Shown: one piece after another, positions 46,301 through 54,699 of the stretch
How the letters are laid out: each line of letters opens with the position of its first letter
Numbering within the stretch: the stretch's first letter is position 1
Origin: Bacteroidota bacterium
GTDB lineage: Bacteria; Bacteroidota; Bacteroidia; Cytophagales; Cyclobacteriaceae
Direction of reading: 5' to 3'
Length of the DNA: 64,000 nucleotides
NCBI GenBank assembly: GCA_018266395.1
Contig: JAFEAM010000034.1
Location: 48,795 to 112,794 of the forward strand
Made by a program: the position numbers and the translations under genes
Notes under the pieces: generated by a model
Told to the model about the DNA's origin: nothing
Database searches by the model: none
Seen by the model: the letters and a program-made list of their open reading frames with translations, nothing else

Positions 46301-46600
46301 GAAAAAGCAATTGCTCAGCTTTCACGCAGCGCAGGCATACATGTCATGGCCTCTGCGGGAAGTGATCAATTCGCAACCGAATTTGCCCAATTACACCATG
46401 GGCTTTTCACTTACCTGCTCATAAAAGCCCTTCAAGGCGATGCCGATGGTGCCCCCAAAGACGGGAAGGTGACGATCTATGAACTCAAAAGCTACCTCGA
46501 TGACCAAGTGCCTGAAATGACACACAAACTCAAGGGCAAACCCCAGTATCCTTACACTTTTTCCCGTGGTCAGGACTTCCCGGTAGTTATTGAAAACTAG
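43385..46600 (+). CDS. Exported WD40-repeat protein with C-terminal caspase-like (C14) domain
   Basis: 1071 aa from the ATG at 43385 (others at 43346 and 43391); signal peptide QLLIALLVLAPLLANGQ. About 11-14 WD40 repeats fill residues 20-640 (for example SRDKSAKLWDL, GSSDGTLRKWDV, SWDGSIRLWNV, GADRQIRVWEV), probably two propellers. Next comes an Ig-like segment (about 715-800), then a caspase-hemoglobinase-fold domain (about 820-1065) with the catalytic dyad H903 in YYAGHGS and C956 in MDACQSGG. This metacaspase-like peptidase would be outside the cytosol. Target unknown. It may share the folP-cdaA transcript. Confidence 0.88.
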   Translation: MSMQLLIALLVLAPLLANGQEIETVIQRGHELAVISIATSPDSNLVATGSRDKSAKLWDLHSLREVRSFLGHEYSVTTLAFTPDGEFLLTGSSDGTLRKWDVLTGREISNFNPFGETITDIVISPDGKHYAVSCLKYAVRIYGLDNDKLVKELEANPEGNRRGVNLAFSADGRFLALGEDNRKASVYQTSDWKPVHAFEFGSGWCGGCATFVGFTPDSKSLVMASHHGSVKQYDLENGKLYRQYADEISDPTSIQVSPDGRLLMVATEKDIHLWDISNGKAHSSFNAGNDKEINEVAFTRNGKYLLITSNDNSCHLWNLALAKDTGSLTGFLNMRDKGGMTYDPNFIWDMQISKYVRFKNHLLLTPDGKTLIKGKFGSKVKRWDIASGKTKMEYAGHSKAVLCYDLSRDGKRLITGGGDGRIILWDTETGDTIRVIKAHREPILDVQFCSDESKVAASSWDATLATWDLSSGKALNYFDFENNSALNLLWGPSDLYLFTSQGKDLRLLELDSKTAVRDFVGHQDIIGSIRLSNDQQQLLSASWDGSIRLWNVSSGLMTKKFLGHHGAVHTAVFSPDERYIYSAGADRQIRVWEVLSGKIIRTMDGHKAEVTSLIFSPDHSMLISHSVDGATKFWDLNNGKEFFEHIHFGENEWMVKNPEGYFNGTQEARRFIHFVDGLKTYSVDQFFEEFFRPDLLPRIFQDRGGDDLKGLKGKLQKSPPPKVKLAVVPTTEPGKADVFIKVTDTGSGLSTIRLFQNGKSIPIKYQESPTQEKDQTFTHRQTINLVAGNNTITASVSNKDRIESDPVSTEVFSEQAGQTSTCHILAVGINQYKNQRMTLNYARPDAESFAEIMNNKSSSLFRKVEVITLFDNDATRQNILAKLDDIASRIGQEDVFVFYYAGHGSMVDDKFFFIPTESSRLYDIGSLQKEAIEAGLLQEKFRNIRALKQLIVMDACQSGGSVELLATRGAAEEKAIAQLSRSAGIHVMASAGSDQFATEFAQLHHGLFTYLLIKALQGDADGAPKDGKVTIYELKSYLDDQVPEMTHKLKGKPQYPYTFSRGQDFPVVIEN

Positions 46601-46618
46601 GATATTACAGTCCCAATG

Positions 46619-46650
46619 TTGATACATTGTGGATAATTGTTATAACTTCG
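46619..46650 (+). promoter_or_regulatory. Promoter candidate for the small membrane protein
   Basis: TTG at 46619-46621, 21-base spacer, TAACTTCG at 46643-46650 (one mismatch to TAnnTTTG), 28 bases before the ATG. It would make the gene independent of the WD40-caspase gene. Confidence 0.4.
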
Positions 46651-46678
46651 TCCACCCAAACAATACTTTTTCAATGAG

Positions 46679-47110
46679 ATGAAAGAAGCCAGTCCTGTGA
46701 AGTATTACTTCGCTAAGTATTTTTTTCTGGCGTTTGGATTACTGCAATGGTCGTGTGGAATGCTCCTGTTCCTCCAACGAGACATTGAAAAGAGTCGCAA
46801 CGCAGCTCTCGTATTTTTTCTCACCGGTCTTGTTTGCCTGATCCTGTATTTTGCAATTGCGCACCGGTTCAGGCGAGTGGCCTTCGGAAAAAATCGCATC
46901 GCCGTGTTCAGCCATGACGGCATTGAACATTACGAATGGCCTGAAGTAAAGTGGATCAAGCCAGTACCCTATTTCAACGTCTACCGTCTGAAACTGAAAG
47001 GCAGAAAGGATAAGATCTATTTCCTGCCTGACCAGAATGTAGCGCCATTGTACGGAATATTCACCGGGCACTCTTCTGTCTCCGAATTGGTGAAGAAGAG
47101 AGTTAAGTAG
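46679..47110 (+). CDS. Small two-TM protein with PH-like soluble domain
   Basis: 143 aa. Two hydrophobic helices (about 10-31 and 42-60) form a membrane hairpin; the rest (65-143) looks like a small beta-rich PH-like domain: RVAFGKNRIAVFSHDGIEHYEWPEVKWIK, YRLKLKGRKDKIYFLPD. This resembles the YdbS/DUF304-type bPH layout, but I cannot assign it. It converges with kbl, with 2 bases between stops. Confidence 0.6.
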   Translation: MKEASPVKYYFAKYFFLAFGLLQWSCGMLLFLQRDIEKSRNAALVFFLTGLVCLILYFAIAHRFRRVAFGKNRIAVFSHDGIEHYEWPEVKWIKPVPYFNVYRLKLKGRKDKIYFLPDQNVAPLYGIFTGHSSVSELVKKRVK

Positions 47111-47112
47111 CC

Positions 47113-48309
47113 TTATTTCAGTACACCCAATTCTTTGCCTACCTCTACAAAGGAACGAATGGCCTTGTCCAGGTGATGTCTTTCATGGGCAGCAGAAAGC
47201 TGAACCCGTATCCTTGCCTGACCTTTGGCAACCACAGGGAAGAAGAATCCTATAACATAGATTCCTTTCGACAATAACTTCTCTGCAAACTGCTGCGCCA
47301 AAGGAGCCTCGTACAGCATAATAGGGACAATAGGGTGTTCACCGGGTTTGATATCAAAACCTGCCTTGGTCATTTCCGAACGGAAGTATTTTGTATTCTG
47401 CTCCAGCTTGTCCCTCAGTTCCGTTGTCTCCGACAACATGTTGAATACTTCGATGGATGCTCCTGTAATGGATGGGGCCAGCGTGTTCGAAAAGAGGTAA
47501 GGCCGGGAACGTTGACGCAATAATTCGATGATTTCCCTGCGACCTGAAGTGAATCCGCCTGATGCTCCTCCCAATGCTTTGCCTAACGTGCCGGTTATGA
47601 TGTCCACCCGGCCCGTGACACCGCGGAGTTCTGGCACACCCCGGCCTGTTTTACCAAGAAATCCGGAAGCATGACACTCATCGGTCATCACCAAGGCTTC
47701 GTATTGGTCGGCGAGATCACAGATTTTGTCCAACTGAGCAATGGTTCCGTCCATACTGAAAGCTCCATCGGTTGCTATTAGGATCTGTTTTGCCCCGGCC
47801 TGCTTCGCCGCATCCAGCTGGGCTTTAAGATCACTCATGTCATTGTGCTTGTACCGGTAGCGCATCGCTTTGCACAACCGGACGCCATCAATAATGGATG
47901 CATGATTCAGTTCATCAGAAACAATGGCATCCTCCGCACCCAATAACGGTTCGAAAACTCCACCATTGGCATCAAAGGCTGCAGCATATAATATAGTGTC
48001 TTCGGTGCTGAGAAATTCGGAGATCTTCCTCTCCAATTCCTTGTGGATATCCTGTGTGCCGCAAATAAACCTGACGCTGGACATTCCAAACCCATGGGTG
48101 TCGATTGCTTTCTTGGCCGCAGCTATGACCCTGGGGTGGGATGAAAGGCCCAAATAGTTGTTCGCGCAGAAGTTTATCACCTCGCGGCCATCACTGGTCC
48201 TGATTTCGGCACCCTGTGGCGTTGTAATGATTCTTTCGTTCTTGTAAAGACCGGCGTCTTTAATAGACTGAAGTTCCTTCTGCAGTACGGGCTGTAATTT
48301 TTTGTACAT
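47113..48309 (-). CDS. kbl: 2-amino-3-ketobutyrate CoA ligase (glycine C-acetyltransferase)
   Basis: 398 aa. Alpha-oxoamine synthase with [42 protein letters not shown] and the PLP lysine K244 in [14 protein letters not shown], the same position as in E. coli Kbl. It cleaves 2-amino-3-ketobutyrate with CoA to glycine and acetyl-CoA. The threonine dehydrogenase that supplies this unstable intermediate is encoded divergently close by, so the pair gives threonine degradation. An 81-aa gene sits 2 bases upstream in the same direction. Confidence 0.95.
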   Translation of the reverse strand: MYKKLQPVLQKELQSIKDAGLYKNERIITTPQGAEIRTSDGREVINFCANNYLGLSSHPRVIAAAKKAIDTHGFGMSSVRFICGTQDIHKELERKISEFLSTEDTILYAAAFDANGGVFEPLLGAEDAIVSDELNHASIIDGVRLCKAMRYRYKHNDMSDLKAQLDAAKQAGAKQILIATDGAFSMDGTIAQLDKICDLADQYEALVMTDECHASGFLGKTGRGVPELRGVTGRVDIITGTLGKALGGASGGFTSGRREIIELLRQRSRPYLFSNTLAPSITGASIEVFNMLSETTELRDKLEQNTKYFRSEMTKAGFDIKPGEHPIVPIMLYEAPLAQQFAEKLLSKGIYVIGFFFPVVAKGQARIRVQLSAAHERHHLDKAIRSFVEVGKELGVLK

Positions 48310-48311
48310 GG

Positions 48312-48557
48312 TTATCCCATTTTGGGTTTTATAACAGGTTTATTGACGGCTTTCTGAGTCAACGGCGCCGCAGCTGAAGTACCCTGGTGGGGAAATCTTC
48401 TTCGAATGCCGTTGATCATATAAAGCTGACGGGCCGTGAAGCTGTTGGGATGCATTTGAGAAAATATTTCCGTCCATTCCTTCCACCGTTCCGGTTCTGC
48501 GGCTTTGAATGCTTCGGCATTGATCTTCTTCTCCTGCAAATATTCTTCCAGGCTCAT
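48312..48557 (-). CDS. Small conserved-looking protein upstream of kbl
   Basis: 81 aa from the ATG at 48557 (ATG at 48566 also possible). Charged and helical: [20 protein letters not shown], then [19 protein letters not shown] and [16 protein letters not shown], with a basic tail KPVIKPKMG. No signal or TM. The stop is 2 bases before kbl start, so the two are almost certainly one transcript, and the codon pattern looks real. I recall similar proteins in Bacteroidota but know no function; a partner of Kbl or of translation is speculation. Confidence 0.7.
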   Translation of the reverse strand: MSLEEYLQEKKINAEAFKAAEPERWKEWTEIFSQMHPNSFTARQLYMINGIRRRFPHQGTSAAAPLTQKAVNKPVIKPKMG

Positions 48558-48601
48558 GCAGGGCAAATCTAGGTTGGGTAAACGTAAATGTGAAATTTTG
48601 T

Positions 48602-48609
48602 TACTTTCG
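48602..48609 (+). promoter_or_regulatory. -7 box candidate for tdh
   Basis: TACTTTCG, one mismatch to TAnnTTTG, 27 bases before the tdh ATG in the 79-base divergent kbl-side/tdh gap. The nearest TTG (48574) is 25 bases away, a little too far. Confidence 0.3.
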
Positions 48610-48636
48610 TCGCGCGTTGGTTGCGCTATTTATTTC

Positions 48637-49596
48637 ATGAAGAAGACAACGATTTTGCTCATAGGCGCCGGGGGCCAACTGGGCAGCGAATTGACCCAGG
48701 GACTCTGGAAAATCTACGGGCAGGAAAATGTCATTTCATCCGATATCAAAGATCCGACAGGGATTCTGAAGGAGGGCCGATATGAGAAATTTGATGTGAT
48801 GCAACGCGACAAGCTTTTTGAAATCCTGAAGAAGCATAATGTCACCCAGGTATATCACCTTGCTGCCCTCCTTTCCGCCACGGGTGAAAAAGATCCCCGA
48901 TGGGCCTGGAAGCTGAATATGGAAAGCCTGTTGTTTGTATTGGAGGCAGCACAGGAACTCAAACTTCACAAAGTATACTGGCCCAGTTCAATCGCAGCCT
49001 TTGGCCCCACCACCCCAAAGCAAAATACACCGCAGGACACCATCATGGACCCCACCACCGTGTACGGAATTACCAAGCTGGCCGGTGAGCTATGGTGCTC
49101 ATATTACTTTCGCAGATACGGTGTCGATGTCAGAAGTCTCAGATATCCGGGTCTGATTGGATGGAAGACCCCTCCCGGCGGCGGCACAACCGACTATGCG
49201 GTTGACATCTATTTCAAAGCCATCAAGGAAAAGAAATTTGAATGCTTCCTCGCCCCCGATACCTATTTACCCATGATGTACATGGAGGATGCGGTCAAAG
49301 CTACGATCGACCTGATGGAAGCCCCTGCAGAAAAAGTAAAGGTGAGAACCAGCTACAATATCTCATCAATGAGCTTTTGCCCTGCCCAGGTAGCGGCGAC
49401 TATCAAGAAACACATACCAGACTTTACCATCACCTATAAGCCGGATTTCCGCCAGTCCATCGCCGACTCCTGGCCCAAAAGCATAGACGACTTACCGGCA
49501 CGACAGGACTGGGGTTGGCAACATAGGTTTGGATTGGAAGAGATGACAAAGGACATGATTAGCAATCTGCAAAAAGCCGAGTCTGGCATATCCTGA
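48637..49596 (+). CDS. tdh: L-threonine 3-dehydrogenase, extended-SDR type
   Basis: 319 aa from the ATG at 48637, just before the Rossmann motif LIGAGGQLGSEL. Extended SDR with YxxxK (YGITK) and the blocks that distinguish SDR-type TDH from UDP-sugar epimerases: HLAALLSATGEKDPRWAWKLN, WPSSIAAFGPTTPK, LRYPGLIGWKTPPGGGTTDYAV, PMMYMEDAVKATIDLMEAP and YNISSMSF. It oxidises threonine with NAD to 2-amino-3-ketobutyrate, the Kbl substrate; the match to vertebrate and Flavobacterium SDR-type TDH is recalled, not searched. The gene is divergent from the kbl unit across 79 bases. Confidence 0.9.
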   Translation: MKKTTILLIGAGGQLGSELTQGLWKIYGQENVISSDIKDPTGILKEGRYEKFDVMQRDKLFEILKKHNVTQVYHLAALLSATGEKDPRWAWKLNMESLLFVLEAAQELKLHKVYWPSSIAAFGPTTPKQNTPQDTIMDPTTVYGITKLAGELWCSYYFRRYGVDVRSLRYPGLIGWKTPPGGGTTDYAVDIYFKAIKEKKFECFLAPDTYLPMMYMEDAVKATIDLMEAPAEKVKVRTSYNISSMSFCPAQVAATIKKHIPDFTITYKPDFRQSIADSWPKSIDDLPARQDWGWQHRFGLEEMTKDMISNLQKAESGIS

Positions 49597-49669
49597 CTAC
49601 AGGATCTTCATTTTCCGGCCTTTCTATTATTGCGTTTAAGTGGTTATTTCGTAGAACAAAAAACCCCTT

Positions 49670-51109
49670 TTGAATCAGCTTAAGAGACTAGCAGGGGAAA
49701 CTGCACTTTACGGACTGGGGAGTATGCTTCCGCGCATACTTAACTTCTTCCTGGTACCCCTTCATACCTACAACATGTTCAGCCGTGAAGAATACGGCCA
49801 GATCACCAAGGTATTGTCAATTGTGGCGTTTGTAAATGTGGTGTACATGTTCGGGATGGAAACTTCATTCTTTCGTTTTGCCACAAGGGAAAACGCTGAC
49901 CCCGGCAAGATATTCAGACTGGCCCAAACAGTAGTACTTCTTGTAAGCTCTGCTTTGACGCTCCCCATTCTCGTTTGGTCAGATTCTATTGCATACTTGC
50001 TCGGACTGGGCCACCGCTCTGATATCATCAACTGGGTAGCCACCATTATGTTTATTGATGCGCTGGTGGCCATTCCATTTGCAAGACTTCGGCTGGAGCA
50101 CAAAGCAATGCTGTTTGCTTCAGCAAAAATCCTGAACGTCCTCGTACTGGTAGGTCTGAATATCTATTTTCTCAAATTCAGTTACCATCATGAAATAGGC
50201 ATTGGCTATGTCTTTCTCGCCAATCTGGTGGCCAATGCATTGTTTGTTCTTTTCTTCTTCAACATGCTGATCGGGTGGAGACCAGAATGGGACAAAACCA
50301 TCTCGCCCCAAATGATCCAATATGCATACCCGGTCATGCTCACCGGGCTGGCGGGGATGACAAACGAAATGTTTTCAAGGCTGACACTGGACTGGTGGCT
50401 CCCTGAAAATTTTTATGGTCAGGTTTCAAACCAAGATGCGTTGGGCATTTTCGGTGCGTGCTACAAATTTGCAGTTTTCATGAATTTGGGTATTCAATCA
50501 TTCCGTTATGCGGCTGAACCTTTCTTTTTCTCAAATGCGAAGGAAAAGAATTCCCCTGCTTTGTTCGCCAGAGTGAATCACTTCTTCATCATTACTGCCT
50601 GTGTTGTCCTGCTTGCAGTAAGTCTGAATCTTGACATCCTGCAATACCTGATCGGTGAGGAGTTCAGAGAGGGGCTCTCTATCGTCCCGGTATTGCTGCT
50701 GGCCTATCTCTGCCTTGGAGTCTACTATAACATCAGCATTTGGTTCAAACTTACTGATAGGACATATTTCGGAACCATACTGACTGTCGGGGGTGCCCTT
50801 GTAACTATTGGCGCCAACTACCTGCTCATCCCGATCTGGGGATATACCGGCAGCAGTTTCGCCGCACTTGCCTGCTATGCCGGGATGATGATCTTCTGCT
50901 ACATCATTGGGAAGTATTATTACCCGGTGCCTTACAAAGTGACCAATGGTCTCTTCTACATTGGACTCTCCGTGCTGATGGTCTGGGCTGCACAGCAAGT
51001 TGTTATTGACAATCTATTCGCTTCAATCCTCATTCATTTTCTTATTATCATTTTATTTGTGGGGTTTGCTTTCTGGAAAGAGCGGCCCTATTGGAGTGAA
51101 AATTCCTAA
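49670..51109 (+). CDS. Polysaccharide flippase, Wzx/MVF (MOP) type
   Basis: 479 aa with about 12-14 TM helices. The conserved N-terminus NQLKRLAGETALYGLGSMLPRILNFFLVPLHT starts at a TTG codon (49670); no ATG precedes it in frame and the next ATG is 18 codons in, within the first helix, so TTG is favoured. EEYGQITKVLSIVAFVNVVYMFGMETSFFRF is typical of Bacteroidota lipopolysaccharide/O-antigen flippases. It moves lipid-linked oligosaccharides across the inner membrane. Next gene after 24 bases is a sugar nucleotidyltransferase. Confidence 0.87.
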   Translation: MNQLKRLAGETALYGLGSMLPRILNFFLVPLHTYNMFSREEYGQITKVLSIVAFVNVVYMFGMETSFFRFATRENADPGKIFRLAQTVVLLVSSALTLPILVWSDSIAYLLGLGHRSDIINWVATIMFIDALVAIPFARLRLEHKAMLFASAKILNVLVLVGLNIYFLKFSYHHEIGIGYVFLANLVANALFVLFFFNMLIGWRPEWDKTISPQMIQYAYPVMLTGLAGMTNEMFSRLTLDWWLPENFYGQVSNQDALGIFGACYKFAVFMNLGIQSFRYAAEPFFFSNAKEKNSPALFARVNHFFIITACVVLLAVSLNLDILQYLIGEEFREGLSIVPVLLLAYLCLGVYYNISIWFKLTDRTYFGTILTVGGALVTIGANYLLIPIWGYTGSSFAALACYAGMMIFCYIIGKYYYPVPYKVTNGLFYIGLSVLMVWAAQQVVIDNLFASILIHFLIIILFVGFAFWKERPYWSENS

Positions 51110-51133
51110 ATTGTTTGGAGTAAATCCTCTCAC

Positions 51134-52138
51134 ATGAATATTGTTATTCCCATGGCGGGGCTGGGCAAGCGGCTTCGTCCCCACACCCTCACCACCGCAA
51201 AACCTTTGCTTCCCATAGCAGGCAAGCCCATTGTACATCGGCTTGTAGAAGATATCGCCAAAGTCTGCCCGGAGAAGATCGATGTTATTGGATTTATCAT
51301 TCACCCCACTTTCGGAAAGCAAGTAGAGGATGATCTGAAGTCGGTAGCCAACGATGTCGGTGCACAAGGCAAGATATACTATCAGGAGAAGGCATTGGGT
51401 ATTTCACATGCATTGCTCTTTGCACGGGAAATCCTAAGAGGGAAACTTATTGTGGCCTTTGCCGATACCCTGTTCAGGGCGGACTTCAAGCTTGATACTT
51501 CAAAGGATGGCATCATCTGGGTGCAAAAGGTCGAAAACCCGAGTCAGTTTGGCGTAGTGAAACTCAATGATGATGGTCACATCTCAGATTTTGTTGAGAA
51601 GCCCTCCACCTTTGTATCCGACCTGGCTATCATCGGCATCTACTTCTTCCGGGAAGGGGAATTCCTGAGGGATGAAATGCAATACCTGCTGGATCATGAT
51701 ATCAAAGAGAAGGGCGAATATCAAATTACAACCGCCCTGCAAAATATGAGAAAGAAAGGCGCCGTTTTCACACCAGGACGCGTAGAAGAGTGGCTTGACT
51801 GCGGGAATAAAGACAACATGGTACAGACCAACCAGCGATATCTCACATATCTTCCCGTGGACAAATTGGTATCGCCGGCTTTCAAACCTGTCAATTCAAA
51901 GATCATACCTCCGGTCTTCATTGATCATGACGTTATTGTTGAAAACTCGACCATTGGACCCTATGTGTCGATCGGTGCACACACCACGGTTCGGGATTCC
52001 ATCGTTATTAACTCTATTGTAGAAAAGCATTGTTCGCTGAAAGGTGCACATCTGGAAAACTCCTTCCTGGGAAATTTCGTTAATTTTGAAAGCAAATCTT
52101 CAGATGCAAGCCTGGGTGATTACAGCGTGGTCCGGTGA
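51134..52138 (+). CDS. Sugar-phosphate nucleotidyltransferase with left-handed beta-helix
   Basis: 334 aa. Start motif IVIPMAGLGKRLRPHTLTTAKPLLPIAGKPI is the nucleotidyltransferase signature, with the FADTLF metal-binding Asp near 115 and VEEWLDCGNKDNM. Residues 255-330 are short hexapeptide-type repeats (IENSTIGPYVSIGAHTTVRDSIVIN) forming a left-handed helix. It activates a hexose-1-phosphate (glucose, mannose or similar) with NTP for glycan synthesis; specificity cannot be read. Its stop overlaps the next gene start (GTGA). Confidence 0.87.
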   Translation: MNIVIPMAGLGKRLRPHTLTTAKPLLPIAGKPIVHRLVEDIAKVCPEKIDVIGFIIHPTFGKQVEDDLKSVANDVGAQGKIYYQEKALGISHALLFAREILRGKLIVAFADTLFRADFKLDTSKDGIIWVQKVENPSQFGVVKLNDDGHISDFVEKPSTFVSDLAIIGIYFFREGEFLRDEMQYLLDHDIKEKGEYQITTALQNMRKKGAVFTPGRVEEWLDCGNKDNMVQTNQRYLTYLPVDKLVSPAFKPVNSKIIPPVFIDHDVIVENSTIGPYVSIGAHTTVRDSIVINSIVEKHCSLKGAHLENSFLGNFVNFESKSSDASLGDYSVVR

Positions 52139-53892
52139 ATAAAATAACTTTCTTCTTGTTCCTGTCAGCCGCAGTTTTCTGCGCAGGGCAGGCATTTGGT
52201 CAAAAAGACAAGCGAAAGAAGATCACCGACCAGCAGGCCATTGAGTTTCAAAAACAACGCGCAGAAGAAATTTTTACTGTCGCTGAGAAGTATTTCATCC
52301 TTGAAGACTATGCAAAGGCCCTTGCTTACTACCAGAGTGCCCTCGAATTAGGTCCCGAGAATCCGACTGTTCATTACAAAATCGCAGAAGTTCTTTCGAA
52401 AAGCAAAAAGGAAGAAGATCATCGCCTGGCCATCACCAGTGTTGAAAATGCACTTCGCCTGGACAAAAAGAACAAGTATTACTACCTCCTTGCGGCCAAC
52501 CTCTACGGTGAAGTCAATGACTACGCGAAAGCCGAACAGACTCTTGAAACCATGTTAAAGGAGGTTAAAGGCACGGAAGAATATTTGTATGAACTGGCTG
52601 CAATGTATCAGTACGACAAAAAGCCCGAAGAAGCCATCAAAGTTTACAATCGCGCTGAGGCGACACTGGGCATCAACGAAATATCTTCCCTCGAAAAACA
52701 GAAGCTCTATTTCCGCATGGGGAAGATTGACGAGGCGATTGCTGAAGGGGAGAAATTGATCAACACCAACCCGGACGAAGAGCGATACGCCATGGGTTTC
52801 GCAGAGACTCTCGCACAAAATGGACAGCGGAAAAAGGCAATAGACGTACTTGAAAAGTTTTCATCGACGCATCCTGATGCTGGCTCCTCAAGAATTTTGC
52901 TGGCCGGGCTATACCGCGACGACGGCCAGGAACAAAAGGCAAGGGACTTGTTGCTTAAGGTCGTGAGTGATCCGACGGTTGATTCCCGCTCAAAGGTGAT
53001 TGTGCTTGGTACATACAACGCACAGATTGCCCAGATGATGACCAGAAACCAAAGAGACCAGGCATTGGAAGACTTTGCATTGCAACTCTTTTCCAAGATG
53101 AAGACAACACATGGTGCGGACCCAAATGTCCACCTGGCCGGCGGTGACCTTCTGCTCACACTCAAACGGCTTCCCGAAGCTGAAGTTGAATACCTGGAAG
53201 CTATCAGAAGAGGTGCGTCGAGTTTTGAAGCCTGGCAGAACCTACTAAGCATCGAATCTGAAGCAAACAAATTTGACAGTCTGATCGTCCATACTGAAAA
53301 AGGTCTGGAGTTATTCCCCAACCAGGCCATGATGTACTATTTCAATGGTTATGCCCACATTCGAAAAAACCATTACCGTGAAGCCGCCACGTCGCTTGAG
53401 ATGGCCAGGAAACTGGCAGCGGGAAATGCAGCCCTGGTCAGCGATGTGAACAGCATGTTGGGTGATGCCTATAATGGAACCAAGGAATATGCGAAATCGG
53501 ACAAAGCGTATGAGGATGCTCTCCAATTTAATCCCAACAATGATTATGTACTCAACAACTACAGCTATTACCTCGCATTAAGAAAGGAGAACCTTGACAA
53601 GGCTGAGCGAATGGCGGCACAAGCGGTACATAATCAGCCTACCAACGCGTCCTTCCTGGACACGTATGCCTGGGTTCTTTACATGCATGAAAAGTATAAA
53701 GACGCCAGAAAAATCATGGAGCGGGCCCTGGCGCAGCCGGAACCATCATCAACCTTGTTTGAGCATTACGGTGATATCCTGTTTCAATTGGGTGATGTAG
53801 ACGGCGCCGTTCGTCAGTGGGAAAAGGCCCGATCGCTAACCACGCAGCACGAACTTATCGACAAGAAGATTGCCAATCGTAGACTTTATTAA
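52135..53892 (+). CDS. Exported tetratricopeptide-repeat protein
   Basis: 585 aa. GTG start overlapping the preceding stop by 4 bases, with signal peptide NKITFFLFLSAAVFCAGQAFG. At least ten TPR-like units run along the chain (YFILEDYAKALAYYQSALEL, YAKAEQTLETMLKEV, AKSDKAYEDALQFNPNNDYV, DARKIMERALAQPEPSS). Periplasmic scaffold, likely an envelope-assembly partner since DUF4292, EnvC-like and glycan genes follow. No enzyme motif. Confidence 0.87.
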   Translation: MNKITFFLFLSAAVFCAGQAFGQKDKRKKITDQQAIEFQKQRAEEIFTVAEKYFILEDYAKALAYYQSALELGPENPTVHYKIAEVLSKSKKEEDHRLAITSVENALRLDKKNKYYYLLAANLYGEVNDYAKAEQTLETMLKEVKGTEEYLYELAAMYQYDKKPEEAIKVYNRAEATLGINEISSLEKQKLYFRMGKIDEAIAEGEKLINTNPDEERYAMGFAETLAQNGQRKKAIDVLEKFSSTHPDAGSSRILLAGLYRDDGQEQKARDLLLKVVSDPTVDSRSKVIVLGTYNAQIAQMMTRNQRDQALEDFALQLFSKMKTTHGADPNVHLAGGDLLLTLKRLPEAEVEYLEAIRRGASSFEAWQNLLSIESEANKFDSLIVHTEKGLELFPNQAMMYYFNGYAHIRKNHYREAATSLEMARKLAAGNAALVSDVNSMLGDAYNGTKEYAKSDKAYEDALQFNPNNDYVLNNYSYYLALRKENLDKAERMAAQAVHNQPTNASFLDTYAWVLYMHEKYKDARKIMERALAQPEPSSTLFEHYGDILFQLGDVDGAVRQWEKARSLTTQHELIDKKIANRRLY

Positions 53893-53952
53893 GTCAGATA
53901 AGCCCAAGAGGGTCTGTGTTATTTTAAATCCAAACCTTACCTTAGCCCCCCA

Positions 53953-54699
53953 ATGACCTACCGGGCCCTAACCTGCGTTTTACTGTCTCTGCTTCTTCTT
54001 GCGTGCAGCAAGAAGACCGTTCCTGTCATTACCCCGGCAGCCCCCACACTTGACATTGAAGAGATTAACTTCGATTACTTTCACGGCAAGGCCAAGATGG
54101 TGTTCCGGGATGAAAAGAAGGAAAGGGAAGTGAAGGCTAATATCAGAATCAGGAAAGACAGCGTTATATGGATGACATTTTCTGTCATTGGCGTGCAGGG
54201 AGGCAAAGTACTGATCAACAAAGATTCCATTACAGTCGTGAGTACCGTCGATAAAGAATACTTCGTGTTTGATTATAAGGAGCTTTCCAAACGGTTCAAT
54301 TTTGAAGTGAATTACCAAACTGTCCAGTCAGCCATCCTGGGCAATCTGATCACGCCCAAAGACGAAAGTGATGTGATCGTTCCCGGACCCAGCTTTAATG
54401 TGCTGGAGCAACACCGCAATGATGTAACCATCCGCAATTACATCAATGCGGCAAGCAGAAAGCTTGAAAAAATTGAAATGAAACAAAAGGACAGCAACAA
54501 CTCCATCACGATGAATTACTCCAATTTTCAGCCTCTTGGAGACAAGATCTATCCTTATAACGGAGTCATTACCATACTCTACCGCACCACGGCCGGTCTT
54601 TTGAATAATACCATTGTCCTGGAATACAATAAAGCCGAAGTAGGCGACAAGGAATTGAAGTTTCCGTTCAATATTCCACGGAAATATGACCGTCGTTAA
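53953..54699 (+). CDS. DUF4292 lipoprotein
   Basis: 248 aa. Lipoprotein signal with lipobox LLLAC (Cys18). The mature protein is a flattened beta-sheet-type chain (KAKMVFRDEKKEREVKANIRI, IWMTFSVIGVQGGKVLINKDS) as in the DUF4292 family, which resembles LolA/LolB-like lipid carriers. Function unknown; an outer-membrane lipid or lipoprotein trafficking role is a reasonable inference. The next gene overlaps it by 14 bases. Confidence 0.82.
   Translation: MTYRALTCVLLSLLLLACSKKTVPVITPAAPTLDIEEINFDYFHGKAKMVFRDEKKEREVKANIRIRKDSVIWMTFSVIGVQGGKVLINKDSITVVSTVDKEYFVFDYKELSKRFNFEVNYQTVQSAILGNLITPKDESDVIVPGPSFNVLEQHRNDVTIRNYINAASRKLEKIEMKQKDSNNSITMNYSNFQPLGDKIYPYNGVITILYRTTAGLLNNTIVLEYNKAEVGDKELKFPFNIPRKYDRR

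Noticed and set aside
52707-53330. 207-codon minus-strand frame inside the TPR gene
   Set aside because: Composition is a shadow of Lys/Glu/Ala-rich TPR coding; nothing recognisable.
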